A stretch of 7,034 nucleotides of DNA from Actinomycetota bacterium (GTDB taxonomy: Bacteria; Actinomycetota; Humimicrobiia; Humimicrobiales; Humimicrobiaceae). The stretch lies in assembly GCA_003563375.1 (NCBI GenBank), contig PWSB01000155.1:1-7034 (forward strand). Direction: 5' to 3'. Positions 1 to 6,084 of the stretch are shown one piece after another. The position numbers and the translations under genes are program-made. The stretch's first letter is position 1, and every line of letters starts with the position of its first letter. Below the pieces are notes generated by a model that worked only from the letters and a program-made list of their open reading frames with translations, had not been told where the DNA came from and did no database searches.

Positions 1-1016
1 ACGAAATAAGTATTCCCGGGCTTTATCTCCCCGGAGAAGACCCTGAATACCGAAAGCTTTCCTATATACGGGTCAGCCATGGTTTTAAAGACATAAGCGC
101 ACACAGGGCTGTCCTGGGAGGGTTTTACCTCGGTTTGGCTTTCGTCAGTTTTATTTGCCACCAAAGGGGGCCTTTCCAAAGCCTGGGGAAGCAGCTCGTT
201 TATATAATCCATGAGTATGTCTATACCGAAATTCTTGCCTGTCGAAATGGAGAACACAGGTATCACCTTGCCCTCCAGGACTGCTTTTTTGAAATTTTTT
301 GCTATAGCGCTATTGTCTATCTTCTCTCCCTCGAGGTACTTGTTCAGCAATTCGTCATCTGTTTCCACTATAGATTCTATAAGCTCATTATGGAAATTCT
401 GTGCCTCATCCTGGCGGGACTCAGAAACTGGCCCCTCTTTACCCTTAAACTCTTCCTGTGAATATTGGTAACCCTTATTTTTCAGCAGGTCTATAACGGT
501 ATCAAACTTTTCACCGACATCTGCGGGGATAGTTATCGGAACCAGGTTTAGGTCATAATTGTCTTTCATATCCTCGACAGTCTTTAAAAAATCTATGTTT
601 TCCTGGTCCAGTTTGTTCATCACGCAGAAAGAGGGAATTTTTCTATCTTTTATGACTCTGATGACCCTTTCTGTGGCCGCCTGAGAGGGGGACCTGGGAT
701 CTACCAGAAGCAACACGCTGTCTGTAACCTTCAAAGCTGCAAACGGCTGGCCTATAAAATCTATATAACCGGGAGTGTCTATAACATTTATATGGAAATC
801 CTTCCAGTCATAATTGAGGATACTTGAATGTATACTAAAACCTTTGCTTGTCTCCAGGGGCCCGTAATCCGAAACGGTATTTTTTGATTCTACTTTGCCC
901 AAGCGGTTTATAATTCCTGAGTTGAATAAAAAACATTCGGACAGTGAGGTCTTGCCGGTATTGTTTCCAGAGATCAGTCCTATAACCTTCTTCTTGTCTG
1001 CGCTAATTTTGGCCAT
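1..1016 (-). CDS. EF-G-like translational GTPase (EF-G2 type), 3' end cut by window edge
   Basis: The 338 visible residues cover the GTPase domain and the start of domain II of an elongation factor G relative; domains III-V lie outside the window. Seen: P-loop SGNNTGKTS (16-24), a switch I-like KGFSI (58-62), G3 DTPGYIDF (80-87), G4 NKLD (134-137), a G5-like SIST (256-259), then DPYIGKLSVFRVFSGEIKPG (316-335), typical of domain II. Canonical EF-G has GHxxxGKT, RGITI and DTPGH; here the first P-loop Gly is Ser, the switch I Thr is Ser, and the catalytic His is Tyr84. This pattern matches the EF-G-like/EF-G2 group (actinobacterial FusA2) rather than the housekeeping translocase, so fusA is not assigned. 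The ATG at 1014-1016 has a GGAGG site (1024-1028, 7-nt spacer) and a good promoter upstream. Family EF-G2 proteins bind GTP, but a role in translocation is doubtful; the cellular function is unknown. Confidence 0.9.
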   Translation of the reverse strand, partial: MAKISADKKKVIGLISGNNTGKTSLSECFLFNSGIINRLGKVESKNTVSDYGPLETSKGFSIHSSILNYDWKDFHINVIDTPGYIDFIGQPFAALKVTDSVLLLVDPRSPSQAATERVIRVIKDRKIPSFCVMNKLDQENIDFLKTVEDMKDNYDLNLVPITIPADVGEKFDTVIDLLKNKGYQYSQEEFKGKEGPVSESRQDEAQNFHNELIESIVETDDELLNKYLEGEKIDNSAIAKNFKKAVLEGKVIPVFSISTGKNFGIDILMDYINELLPQALERPPLVANKTDESQTEVKPSQDSPVCAYVFKTMADPYIGKLSVFRVFSGEIKPGNTYF

Positions 1017-1066
1017 TAATCTTCCTCCCGTACATTGCACTTGATTGCCGCTTATTTCATGAAAGA

Positions 1067-1095
1067 AATATACCATAAAAACAATATTGTGTAAA
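1067..1095 (-). promoter_or_regulatory. Sigma-A type promoter for the EF-G-like gene
   Basis: Read on the minus strand, a -35 box TTTACA (1090-1095) and a -10 box TATATT (1067-1072) are separated by exactly 17 bp, and a TGG just before the -10 gives an extended -10 element. The predicted start of transcription is near 1060, leaving a leader of about 45 nt with a GGAGG ribosome site before the ATG at 1016. The spacer contains the 8-bp palindrome CAATATTG (1082-1089), which may be chance in AT-rich DNA. Confidence 0.7.
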
Positions 1096-1098
1096 AAA

Positions 1099-1127
1099 GT
1101 TTAAATACTATAATAATTTGTTTAAAC
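1099..1127. repeat. Pair of GTTTAAA elements 21 bp apart, possible operator
   Basis: GTTTAAA occurs at 1099-1105 and again at 1120-1126, the second extended to the perfect palindrome GTTTAAAC (1120-1127). The starts are 21 bp apart, about two helical turns, so both copies face the same side of the DNA. They sit just upstream of the leftward -35 box and between the two divergent promoters. A regulator binding site is a reasonable guess, but an AT-rich coincidence is not excluded. Confidence 0.35.
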
Positions 1128-1133
1128 ATAGCC

Positions 1134-1155
1134 ATACAGGGGGGCGTCACTGTAT
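1134..1155. repeat. Inverted repeat ATACAG-N10-CTGTAT upstream of lemA
   Basis: Perfect 6-bp arms ATACAG (1134-1139) and CTGTAT (1150-1155) flank a 10-bp G-rich centre that includes part of a run of six G. The right arm reaches into the expected -35 position of the lemA promoter. It could be an operator half-site pair; as an RNA hairpin it would be upstream of the predicted start of transcription, so a DNA-level role is more likely. The half-sites are in the opposite orientation to the E. coli LexA box (CTGT-N8-ACAG). Confidence 0.3.
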
Positions 1156-1172
1156 TTATGAATGGACTAATA

Positions 1173-1181
1173 TGCTATAAT
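1173..1181 (+). promoter_or_regulatory. Extended -10 promoter for the lemA-to-ruvB cluster
   Basis: TGCTATAAT at 1173-1181 is a perfect -10 hexamer (1176-1181) with the TGn extension. No good -35 is present at 16-19 bp spacing (the 17-bp position 1153-1158 reads TATTTA), which is tolerated by extended -10 promoters and fits one that needs an activator. Transcription would begin near 1188, giving a leader of about 28 nt before the lemA ATG. A second TATAAT lies at 1109-1114 with a poor TTGTGT at 1087-1092 and is a weaker alternative. Confidence 0.6.
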
Positions 1182-1215
1182 TTTTAGGAAATAAAATTTA
1201 TGGAGGATTGATGAC

Positions 1216-1782
1216 ATGACAGGAATTATTGTCCTTATAGTTATACTGGCGGCTATAGCGGTTGCAATACTTGCCATAGCCGTGGGCTATTACAATGCAA
1301 TAGTGTCTACACGGAACAAGGTAGACAATGCCTGGCATCAGATCGATGTACAGCTGAGAAAAAGATATGACCTTATACCCAATCTTGTAGAAACAGTGAA
1401 AGGTTATGCTGCTCACGAAAGGGAGACCCTCCGAAAAGTGGTAGAAGCAAGAAATTTTGGTATCAATGCCCAATCGGTAAAGGAACAGCAGGACGCTGAG
1501 AACATGTTAACAGGCACCCTGAAATCTCTTTTTGCCCTATCGGAGAGATACCCCAATCTAAAAGCTGACCAGCACTTTTCCAGGCTTATGGAGCAGCTGA
1601 ACGGTATAGAAAGCAATATCGCCTACGCGCGGCAGTTCTACAATGATATGGTGATGAAGTACAATACCAGGATACAGACTTTTCCCGGCAAACTATTTGC
1701 ATCGATGTTTAACTTTTCCGGCAGGGATTATTTTGAGATAGAGGAAGAATCCGCCAGGAGGCCGGTGAAGGTAGAATTTTAA
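1216..1782 (+). CDS. lemA: LemA family membrane-anchored protein
   Basis: A 188-residue protein of the usual LemA length. Residues 3-24 form one very hydrophobic N-terminal membrane segment; the rest is a mostly helical soluble domain. The family signature is clear: YNAIVSTRNKVDNAWHQIDVQ near residues 26-46, then LRKRYDLIPNLVETVKGY, with NGIESNIAYARQFYND and YNTRIQTFPG towards the C-terminus. The biochemical role of LemA proteins is not settled; the gene is often found beside htpX, as here, which suggests a link to membrane protein quality control. The ATG at 1216 has GGAGG at 1202-1206 with a 9-nt spacer. Two tiny reading frames precede and overlap it: ATG-GAG-GAT-TGA from 1200 and ATG-ACA-TGA from 1211. 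It is the first gene of the rightward cluster and ends 18 nt before htpX. Confidence 0.95.
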   Translation: MTGIIVLIVILAAIAVAILAIAVGYYNAIVSTRNKVDNAWHQIDVQLRKRYDLIPNLVETVKGYAAHERETLRKVVEARNFGINAQSVKEQQDAENMLTGTLKSLFALSERYPNLKADQHFSRLMEQLNGIESNIAYARQFYNDMVMKYNTRIQTFPGKLFASMFNFSGRDYFEIEEESARRPVKVEF

Positions 1783-1784
1783 TA

Positions 1785-1791
1785 AGAGGTG
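1785..1791 (+). promoter_or_regulatory. Ribosome binding site deciding the htpX start
   Basis: AGAGGTG matches the anti-Shine-Dalgarno core and ends 9 nt before the ATG at 1801. The in-frame GTG at 1789-1791 lies inside this site, so it cannot be served by it; this favours the ATG start. Confidence 0.6.
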
Positions 1792-1800
1792 TTAAAAGAC

Positions 1801-2736
1801 ATGTATGAACATATTGGTAAAAACAGGGCTAAGACCTATCTCATAATCATAGGTTTCCTTGTCTTTATTGCAGCAATAGGATATTTTGTGGGATTGTATT
1901 TGGACTACCAGTACGGGGTAAGGGGCGAGTACTCCATACTCCTTTTAGGCTTTGCCCTTGCCATCGCCGTGATCATGAGTTTTGCAAGCTATTATTACAG
2001 TGACAGGCTCGTGCTAAGCCTGACCAGGGCAAGACCGATATCCAGGCAGGAAAACCCCAGGGTCTATTATATGGTAGAAGGCCTTTCCATTGCGGCAGGG
2101 ATGCCTATGCCTAAGATATACATGGTAGAGGACAGGGGCCTGAATGCTTTTGCTACAGGCAGAAACCCTCAACATGGGGTCATAGGTTTTACAAGGGGAT
2201 TGCTGGATAGCCTAAACGACGAGGAATTGAAAGGGGTCATAGCCCACGAACTGTCACATATAAAAAATTATGATATACTTCTGGGGACCGTGATCGTGGT
2301 CCTTGTGGGAATGGTCACCATTGTAAGCAATATACTATTGAGGATGTTTATATTTGGAGGAAGGAGAAGGAGCAGCAGCCGTTCCGGAGGAGGGCTCATC
2401 TCCCTGATCCTGATGATAGTGGGCTTAGTGCTTATACTGCTTTCGCCGCTTATCGCTGCAATCATCAGGTTTGCGGTAAGCAGAAACAGGGAATACCTTG
2501 CTGATTCAAGCGGAGCCCTGGTGACCAGGTACCCTGCGGGACTGGCAAGTGCCCTGGAAAAGATAAAAGGCCGAAGTGCGGTAAACACTGCAAACAGTGC
2601 TACCGCCCATCTGTTTATCTCAAATCCAATAGGTAAGAAAAACAGGGCGATGTTTAAAAATTTATTTAATACCCATCCCCCGGTCGAAGAGAGGATAAAG
2701 AGGTTAAAAGAGATGTCTTTGGGTGTGGGGACATAG
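1801..2736 (+). CDS. htpX: HtpX-type M48 membrane zinc metalloprotease
   Basis: HtpX proteases cleave misfolded membrane proteins from the cytoplasmic side, usually as part of an envelope stress response. From the ATG at 1801 the protein has 311 residues, slightly longer than E. coli HtpX (293). Order of parts: two N-terminal membrane segments (about 13-33 and 44-65), the peptidase core with AHELSHIKN giving zinc ligands H149 and H153 and catalytic E150, a third hydrophobic segment (159-181), an Arg/Ser/Gly-rich loop, a fourth segment (about 199-227), and NREYLAD with E231 as the third zinc ligand. THPPVEERIKRL near the C-terminus is also typical. All catalytic residues are present, so the enzyme should be active. 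An in-frame GTG at 1789 would add four residues but overlaps the ribosome site. The gene follows lemA by 18 nt and precedes pdxS by 22 nt. Confidence 0.95.
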   Translation: MYEHIGKNRAKTYLIIIGFLVFIAAIGYFVGLYLDYQYGVRGEYSILLLGFALAIAVIMSFASYYYSDRLVLSLTRARPISRQENPRVYYMVEGLSIAAGMPMPKIYMVEDRGLNAFATGRNPQHGVIGFTRGLLDSLNDEELKGVIAHELSHIKNYDILLGTVIVVLVGMVTIVSNILLRMFIFGGRRRSSSRSGGGLISLILMIVGLVLILLSPLIAAIIRFAVSRNREYLADSSGALVTRYPAGLASALEKIKGRSAVNTANSATAHLFISNPIGKKNRAMFKNLFNTHPPVEERIKRLKEMSLGVGT

Positions 2737-2758
2737 ACACAGGAGGTGTATTTAAAAT

Positions 2759-3640
2759 ATGGAGAAAGGGACTATAAGAGTAAAGGCAGGCCTCGCTGAA
2801 ATGCTTAAAGGCGGAGTTATCATGGACGTGACCACTGTGGAGCAGGCAAAGATCGCCGAAGAGGCGGGCGCTGTATCCGTGATGGCTTTGGAGAAAATAC
2901 CTGCGGATATAAGGGGGGCCGGCGGAGTGGCCAGGATGACCGATCCTGAGATAATAGTAAAAATAATGGAAGCGGTATCAATACCGGTGATGGCCAAAGC
3001 AAGAATAGGCCATTTCGGCGAGGCTCAGATACTTCAAGCCATTGGCGTAGATTATATTGATGAAAGTGAAGTGCTTACCCCTGCCGATGAGCGCTTTCAT
3101 ATAAACAAATGGGGTTTTAAAGTGCCTTTTGTTTGTGGGGCCACCAACCTCGGAGAAGCCTTGAGAAGGATAGGCGAGGGGGCTGCCATGACCAGGACCA
3201 AAGGCGAAGCTGGTACCGGAGATGTGGTGCATGCAGTAAGGCATCTAAGGGCCATAAATGACGAGGTAAAAAGGATAACCGGACTCCCCAAAGAAGAGCT
3301 CATGACCACCGCCAAAGAACTAGGCGCCCCGTATGAGTTGGTGGTCTACGTTCATGAAAACAAGAAACTGCCTGTAGTCAATTTTTCAGCAGGGGGCATA
3401 GCTACCCCTGCAGACGCTGCAATGATCATGCAGCTTGGTGCTGATGGAATATTTGTAGGTTCAGGGATATTTAAATCTGAAAATCCTATGAAGATGGCCC
3501 AGGCTATTGTAGAGGCTACAGCTCACTTTGATAATCCTGAGGTCCTGGCCAGGGTTTCCAGGGGCCTGGGAGAACCCATGGCTGGCACAGCCACTTCCAG
3601 CCTTGACAAGGCCCAGATGCTTTCTCAGAGAGGCTGGTAA
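2759..3640 (+). CDS. pdxS: Pyridoxal 5'-phosphate synthase, lyase subunit PdxS
   Basis: PdxS (YaaD/SNZ family) joins ribose 5-phosphate (or ribulose 5-phosphate), glyceraldehyde 3-phosphate and ammonia into PLP in the DXP-independent pathway; it forms a dodecamer decorated with PdxT. The 293-residue length is standard. The TIM-barrel active-site residues are all present: D23 in VIMDVTT, K80 in MAKARIGH (first Schiff base) and K148 in TRTKGE (second Schiff base), one position earlier than in B. subtilis PdxS. The phosphate-binding glycines in FSAGGIATPADA and GIFVGSGIF are intact. The ATG at 2759 follows a perfect AGGAGGTG site (2741-2748, 10-nt spacer), the strongest ribosome site within the cluster. 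The next gene is its partner pdxT, one base after the stop codon, which supports balanced production of the two subunits. Confidence 0.98.
   Translation: MEKGTIRVKAGLAEMLKGGVIMDVTTVEQAKIAEEAGAVSVMALEKIPADIRGAGGVARMTDPEIIVKIMEAVSIPVMAKARIGHFGEAQILQAIGVDYIDESEVLTPADERFHINKWGFKVPFVCGATNLGEALRRIGEGAAMTRTKGEAGTGDVVHAVRHLRAINDEVKRITGLPKEELMTTAKELGAPYELVVYVHENKKLPVVNFSAGGIATPADAAMIMQLGADGIFVGSGIFKSENPMKMAQAIVEATAHFDNPEVLARVSRGLGEPMAGTATSSLDKAQMLSQRGW
3628..3633 (+). promoter_or_regulatory. Ribosome binding site for pdxT inside the end of pdxS
   Basis: GAGAGG lies within the last codons of pdxS and ends 8 nt before the TTG at 3642. No ATG or GTG lies near this spacing in the pdxT frame, so the site supports the TTG start. 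Confidence 0.6.
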
Positions 3641-3641
3641 T

Positions 3642-4223
3642 TTGTTAAGGATAGCAGTCCTTGCGCTGCAGGGCGCCTACAGGGAGCACATATTAGCCTT
3701 GAAAAGAGAGGGCATTTACGGATTTGAGCTTAAGCTGCCCCATCAGCTGGAGGAAGCTGACGGTCTTATCATGCCTGGAGGAGAGAGCACAGCTATTTAC
3801 AGGTTGATGAAAAAATATGGTTTTGAGGACCAGCTTGGATGTTTTTTCAAAGCAGGGAAACCTATTTGGGGGACATGTGCTGGAATGGTACTCCTTGCTG
3901 ATAAAGATACAGGCATGGGACTGGGTTATATGGATATAACCGTAAAAAGGAATGCTTACGGCCGCCAGATCGACAGTTTTGAGGAGACTATAAAAACAGA
4001 TTTAGGCGGGGCAAAAAAAGAATTCAGAGCAATATTTATAAGGGCTCCTAAAATCTTGAGGACTGGAAAAAATGTCCAGGTCCTGGGAAGCCTGAACGGG
4101 GAAGCAGTGATGGCAAGGGAGGTTAATGTCCTTGCATGCTCTTTTCATCCTGAACTGGGGCCAGATCCCGGAATCCATGATTATTTCATAGAAATGGTAA
4201 AAAACAATAAAGGGGAGAATTAG
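3642..4223 (+). CDS. pdxT: Pyridoxal 5'-phosphate synthase, glutaminase subunit PdxT
   Basis: PdxT (YaaE/SNO family, class I glutamine amidotransferase) hydrolyses glutamine and channels ammonia to PdxS. With a TTG start at 3642 it has 193 residues, the normal size, and begins MLRIAVLALQGAYREH, matching the conserved family start IGVLALQGAxxEH. The catalytic triad is complete: C79 in WGTCAGM, and H169 and E171 in FHPEL; the PGGEST loop is at 45-50. The open frame continues upstream through pdxS to 3528, but that part is only an out-of-frame reading of pdxS. The TTG start, one base after the pdxS stop, suggests translational coupling and somewhat weaker initiation. The stop at 4221-4223 is one base before the yebC ATG. 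Confidence 0.95.
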   Translation: MLRIAVLALQGAYREHILALKREGIYGFELKLPHQLEEADGLIMPGGESTAIYRLMKKYGFEDQLGCFFKAGKPIWGTCAGMVLLADKDTGMGLGYMDITVKRNAYGRQIDSFEETIKTDLGGAKKEFRAIFIRAPKILRTGKNVQVLGSLNGEAVMAREVNVLACSFHPELGPDPGIHDYFIEMVKNNKGEN

Positions 4224-4224
4224 T

Positions 4225-4980
4225 ATGTCTGGTCATTCCAAATGGCATTCGATTAAACATAAAAAAGCAAAGGAAGATGCAAAAAGAGGAAACATGTTCG
4301 GCAAGCTGAGCCGGATGATTACTGTGGCAGCCAGGGAAGGGGGAAGCGGAGACCCCAAGGATAATATAGCTTTAGCCAATGTGCTGTCAAAGGCCAAAGA
4401 GTACAATATGCCCCAGGATAATATTGAAAGGGCCATAAAAAAGGGTACCGGGGAGCTGGAAGGCGCAGATTATGAGACTGTAGTATATGAGGGCTATGGT
4501 CCGGGGGGCACAGCCATACTTGTTGAGGTTTTAACTGAGAATAAAAACAGGACAGCTGCTGATATCAGAAACCTTTTTAACAAAAACAACGGTAATCTGG
4601 GAGAGAGCGGGAGTGTGAGCTGGCAGTTTGAAAGAAAAGGAGTCATAATCGTGTCCAAAAGCGAAATGGCTGATGACGAAGAGCTTATGCTTGACATCAT
4701 CGATGCAGGGGCAGATGATATAGAAGAAGAAGACGATGACTGGATAATAAAGACTGAACCGCAGGAATTTATGAATGTCAAAGACTATCTTCAAAAAAAG
4801 GATATAAGGCTCAAATCCAGCGAGCTGGGAATGATACCAAAATCTACCATAGGACTTTCCAGGGATGAAGCGAGCAAAGCCCTTAAACTTATCAACGCTT
4901 TAGACGACCATGACGACGTACAGAATGTTACCACCAACCTTGAAATACCCGATGAAATCTTGACCGATGCAGGACCTTAG
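4225..4980 (+). CDS. yebC: YebC/TACO1 family translation factor
   Basis: A 251-residue member of the YebC/PmpR/TACO1 family, full length. It opens with the signature MSGHSKWHSIKHKKAKEDAK, followed by RGNMFGKLSRMI, NMPQDNIERAIKKGTG (61-76), YEGYGPGGTAILVE (88-101), NRTAADIR (108-115) and the hallmark NLGESGSVSWQFERKG (124-139). Older annotations call it a transcriptional regulator; mitochondrial TACO1 and more recent bacterial work point to a ribosome-associated role that helps translation of difficult, for example proline-rich, stretches. The acidic run IEEEDDDW (166-173) is within normal variation for this domain. The ribosome site AGGGGAG (4211-4217) is 7 nt before the ATG and lies in the end of pdxT. 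yebC next to ruvC is a very widespread arrangement; no direct functional link with the recombination genes is established. Confidence 0.97.
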   Translation: MSGHSKWHSIKHKKAKEDAKRGNMFGKLSRMITVAAREGGSGDPKDNIALANVLSKAKEYNMPQDNIERAIKKGTGELEGADYETVVYEGYGPGGTAILVEVLTENKNRTAADIRNLFNKNNGNLGESGSVSWQFERKGVIIVSKSEMADDEELMLDIIDAGADDIEEEDDDWIIKTEPQEFMNVKDYLQKKDIRLKSSELGMIPKSTIGLSRDEASKALKLINALDDHDDVQNVTTNLEIPDEILTDAGP

Positions 4981-4985
4981 GGGAT

Positions 4986-5510
4986 ATGGCTATAAATAGA
5001 TTTAGAGTCCTCGGCATAGACCCGGGGCTTGAGACTACAGGCATAAGTGTTTTGGAAGTACAAGGCAATGGCTTTAAGCCTGTATTCTGTGGTTGCATAA
5101 TCACCGGTAAGGATAAACCCATCGATCTTAGGTTAAGGACAATATACACTTCAATAGAAAAAATTATTAAAGAACACCTGCCGCAATATTTGGCCATAGA
5201 ACAGATCTTTTTCAGCATCAATGCAAAATCCGCTATAAAGGTGGGCCAGGCCAGGGGTGTATCCATCCTTGCCGCCAGCAATAACGGGCTGCCTGTTTTT
5301 GAATATACCCCTCTTGAGGTAAAACAGGCTATCGTAGGATACGGAAGGGCAACCAAGCAGCAGATAAAATACATGCTTAAAAACATATTAAACGTTGCGG
5401 ACGAATATTTTCCTAAAAAGGACGATGCCTGGGATGCGATGGCTGTATGCATATGCCATGCCAACAGCTACAGGTTCAGGCAAAAGGTAGAGGGGTCTTA
5501 TGATAGCTAG
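4986..5510 (+). CDS. ruvC: Holliday junction resolvase RuvC
   Basis: RuvC is the dimeric endonuclease that cuts Holliday junctions symmetrically after RuvAB branch migration. The 174-residue protein has the RNase H-like fold signature RVLGIDPGLETTG at the N-terminus, and all four acidic catalytic residues are visible: D12, E72 (in AIEQIFF), D147 and D150 (DAWDAMAV). VGYGRATKQQI (117-127) is the conserved basic region. The ATG at 4986 lies 5 nt after the yebC stop. The nearest Shine-Dalgarno-like run, AGGGG (4979-4983), is only 2 nt from the ATG, and AGGA (4971-4974) is 11 nt away, so initiation may rely on coupling to yebC termination. An in-frame ATA at 4992 would be 8 nt from AGGGG but has no other support. 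The last 11 nt overlap ruvA. Confidence 0.97.
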   Translation: MAINRFRVLGIDPGLETTGISVLEVQGNGFKPVFCGCIITGKDKPIDLRLRTIYTSIEKIIKEHLPQYLAIEQIFFSINAKSAIKVGQARGVSILAASNNGLPVFEYTPLEVKQAIVGYGRATKQQIKYMLKNILNVADEYFPKKDDAWDAMAVCICHANSYRFRQKVEGSYDS

Positions 5511-6081
5511 GCTTTGGGGCAGGATAATTGAAAAAAATCCTTCTTATATTATCCTGAGGTCCGGCGATATAGGATTTGAGATATTGATATCTGCCAGGAC
5601 CTACCAAAACCTTCCGCCGGAAGGACAGGATAGCGTGCTTGACATATACACCCATATAAGAGAAGACTGTATAAGCCTGGTCGGTTTTATATCCTTAACT
5701 GAAAAACTTGTCTTCTTAAAGTTATTGGAAGTAAACGGAGTTTCTATTAAGATAGCCTTAAGCGCCTTTTCCCTTTACGATACCGCGCAGATTAAGAAAA
5801 TTATAAGGGGCAAAGAAATAGACCTGCTTAAAAGAGTGCCGGGCATAGGTAAAAAACTTGCCGAGAGGATACTCCTTGAGCTTTCAGAGAAATTCGATGG
5901 CTCCGATGAGATAGGGCCAATACTGGTTGAAAACAAAAGATTGTCTGAGGTAAAGCAGGCCCTAAGGTCCCTGGGATACAAGAACAGCGAAATAGAAAAG
6001 GCATTAAAGAATATAGATGCAAAACAAATAGAAGAAAATAAGATAGAAGATATATTAAAGTCAGCCCTAAAGGAGGTTTAG
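5500..6081 (+). CDS. ruvA: Holliday junction branch migration protein RuvA
   Basis: RuvA binds the four-way junction as a tetramer and recruits RuvB motors. The 193-residue protein shows domain I beginning MIARLWGRIIEKN (OB fold), with the acidic pin R54-E55-D56 that helps separate strands; two helix-hairpin-helix motifs, LLEVNGVSIKIALSAF (75-90) and RVPGIGKKLAERI (112-124); and the C-terminal domain III (about 148-193, SEVKQALRSLGYKNSEIEKAL) that contacts RuvB. The first hairpin reads GVSIK where the family normally has GVGPK, a Gly to Ser and Pro to Ile change. The start overlaps ruvC by 11 nt, with AGAGGGG at 5489-5495 4 nt upstream, consistent with coupling. The stop is TAG, and the ruvB frame follows in the same phase. 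Confidence 0.97.
   Translation: MIARLWGRIIEKNPSYIILRSGDIGFEILISARTYQNLPPEGQDSVLDIYTHIREDCISLVGFISLTEKLVFLKLLEVNGVSIKIALSAFSLYDTAQIKKIIRGKEIDLLKRVPGIGKKLAERILLELSEKFDGSDEIGPILVENKRLSEVKQALRSLGYKNSEIEKALKNIDAKQIEENKIEDILKSALKEV
6069..6076 (+). promoter_or_regulatory. Strong ribosome binding site for ruvB
   Basis: AAAGGAGG, one of the best Shine-Dalgarno matches in the window, lies in the last codons of ruvA. It ends 8 nt before ATC at 6085, the optimal distance, and no ATG, GTG or TTG in the ruvB frame is near it (the first, TTG, is at 6151). The site therefore argues for initiation at ATC. Confidence 0.65.
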
Positions 6082-6084
6082 GCT

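Noticed and set aside
135..471. Two rightward open frames of 108 and 86 codons
   Set aside because: They lie antisense to the EF-G-like gene, whose conserved domains read clearly on the minus strand; neither has a recognisable product.
1134..1155. Possible LexA/SOS box upstream of a cluster containing ruvCAB
   Set aside because: The half-sites are ACAG...CTGT, the reverse of the E. coli box, and no Gram-positive GAAC-N4-GTTC type site is present.
2723..2740. GTGT...ACAC hairpin at the htpX end as a terminator
   Set aside because: The stem is only 4 bp with a 10-nt loop and no T-run follows; pdxS begins 22 nt after htpX.
3528..3641. N-terminal extension of PdxT by 38 codons
   Set aside because: It is only an out-of-frame reading of the pdxS end. 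The conserved PdxT start and a ribosome site support TTG at 3642.
4928..5464. 178-codon leftward open frame opposite ruvC
   Set aside because: It is a shadow of ruvC and the yebC end; it has no family features, and all four RuvC catalytic residues are intact on the plus strand.
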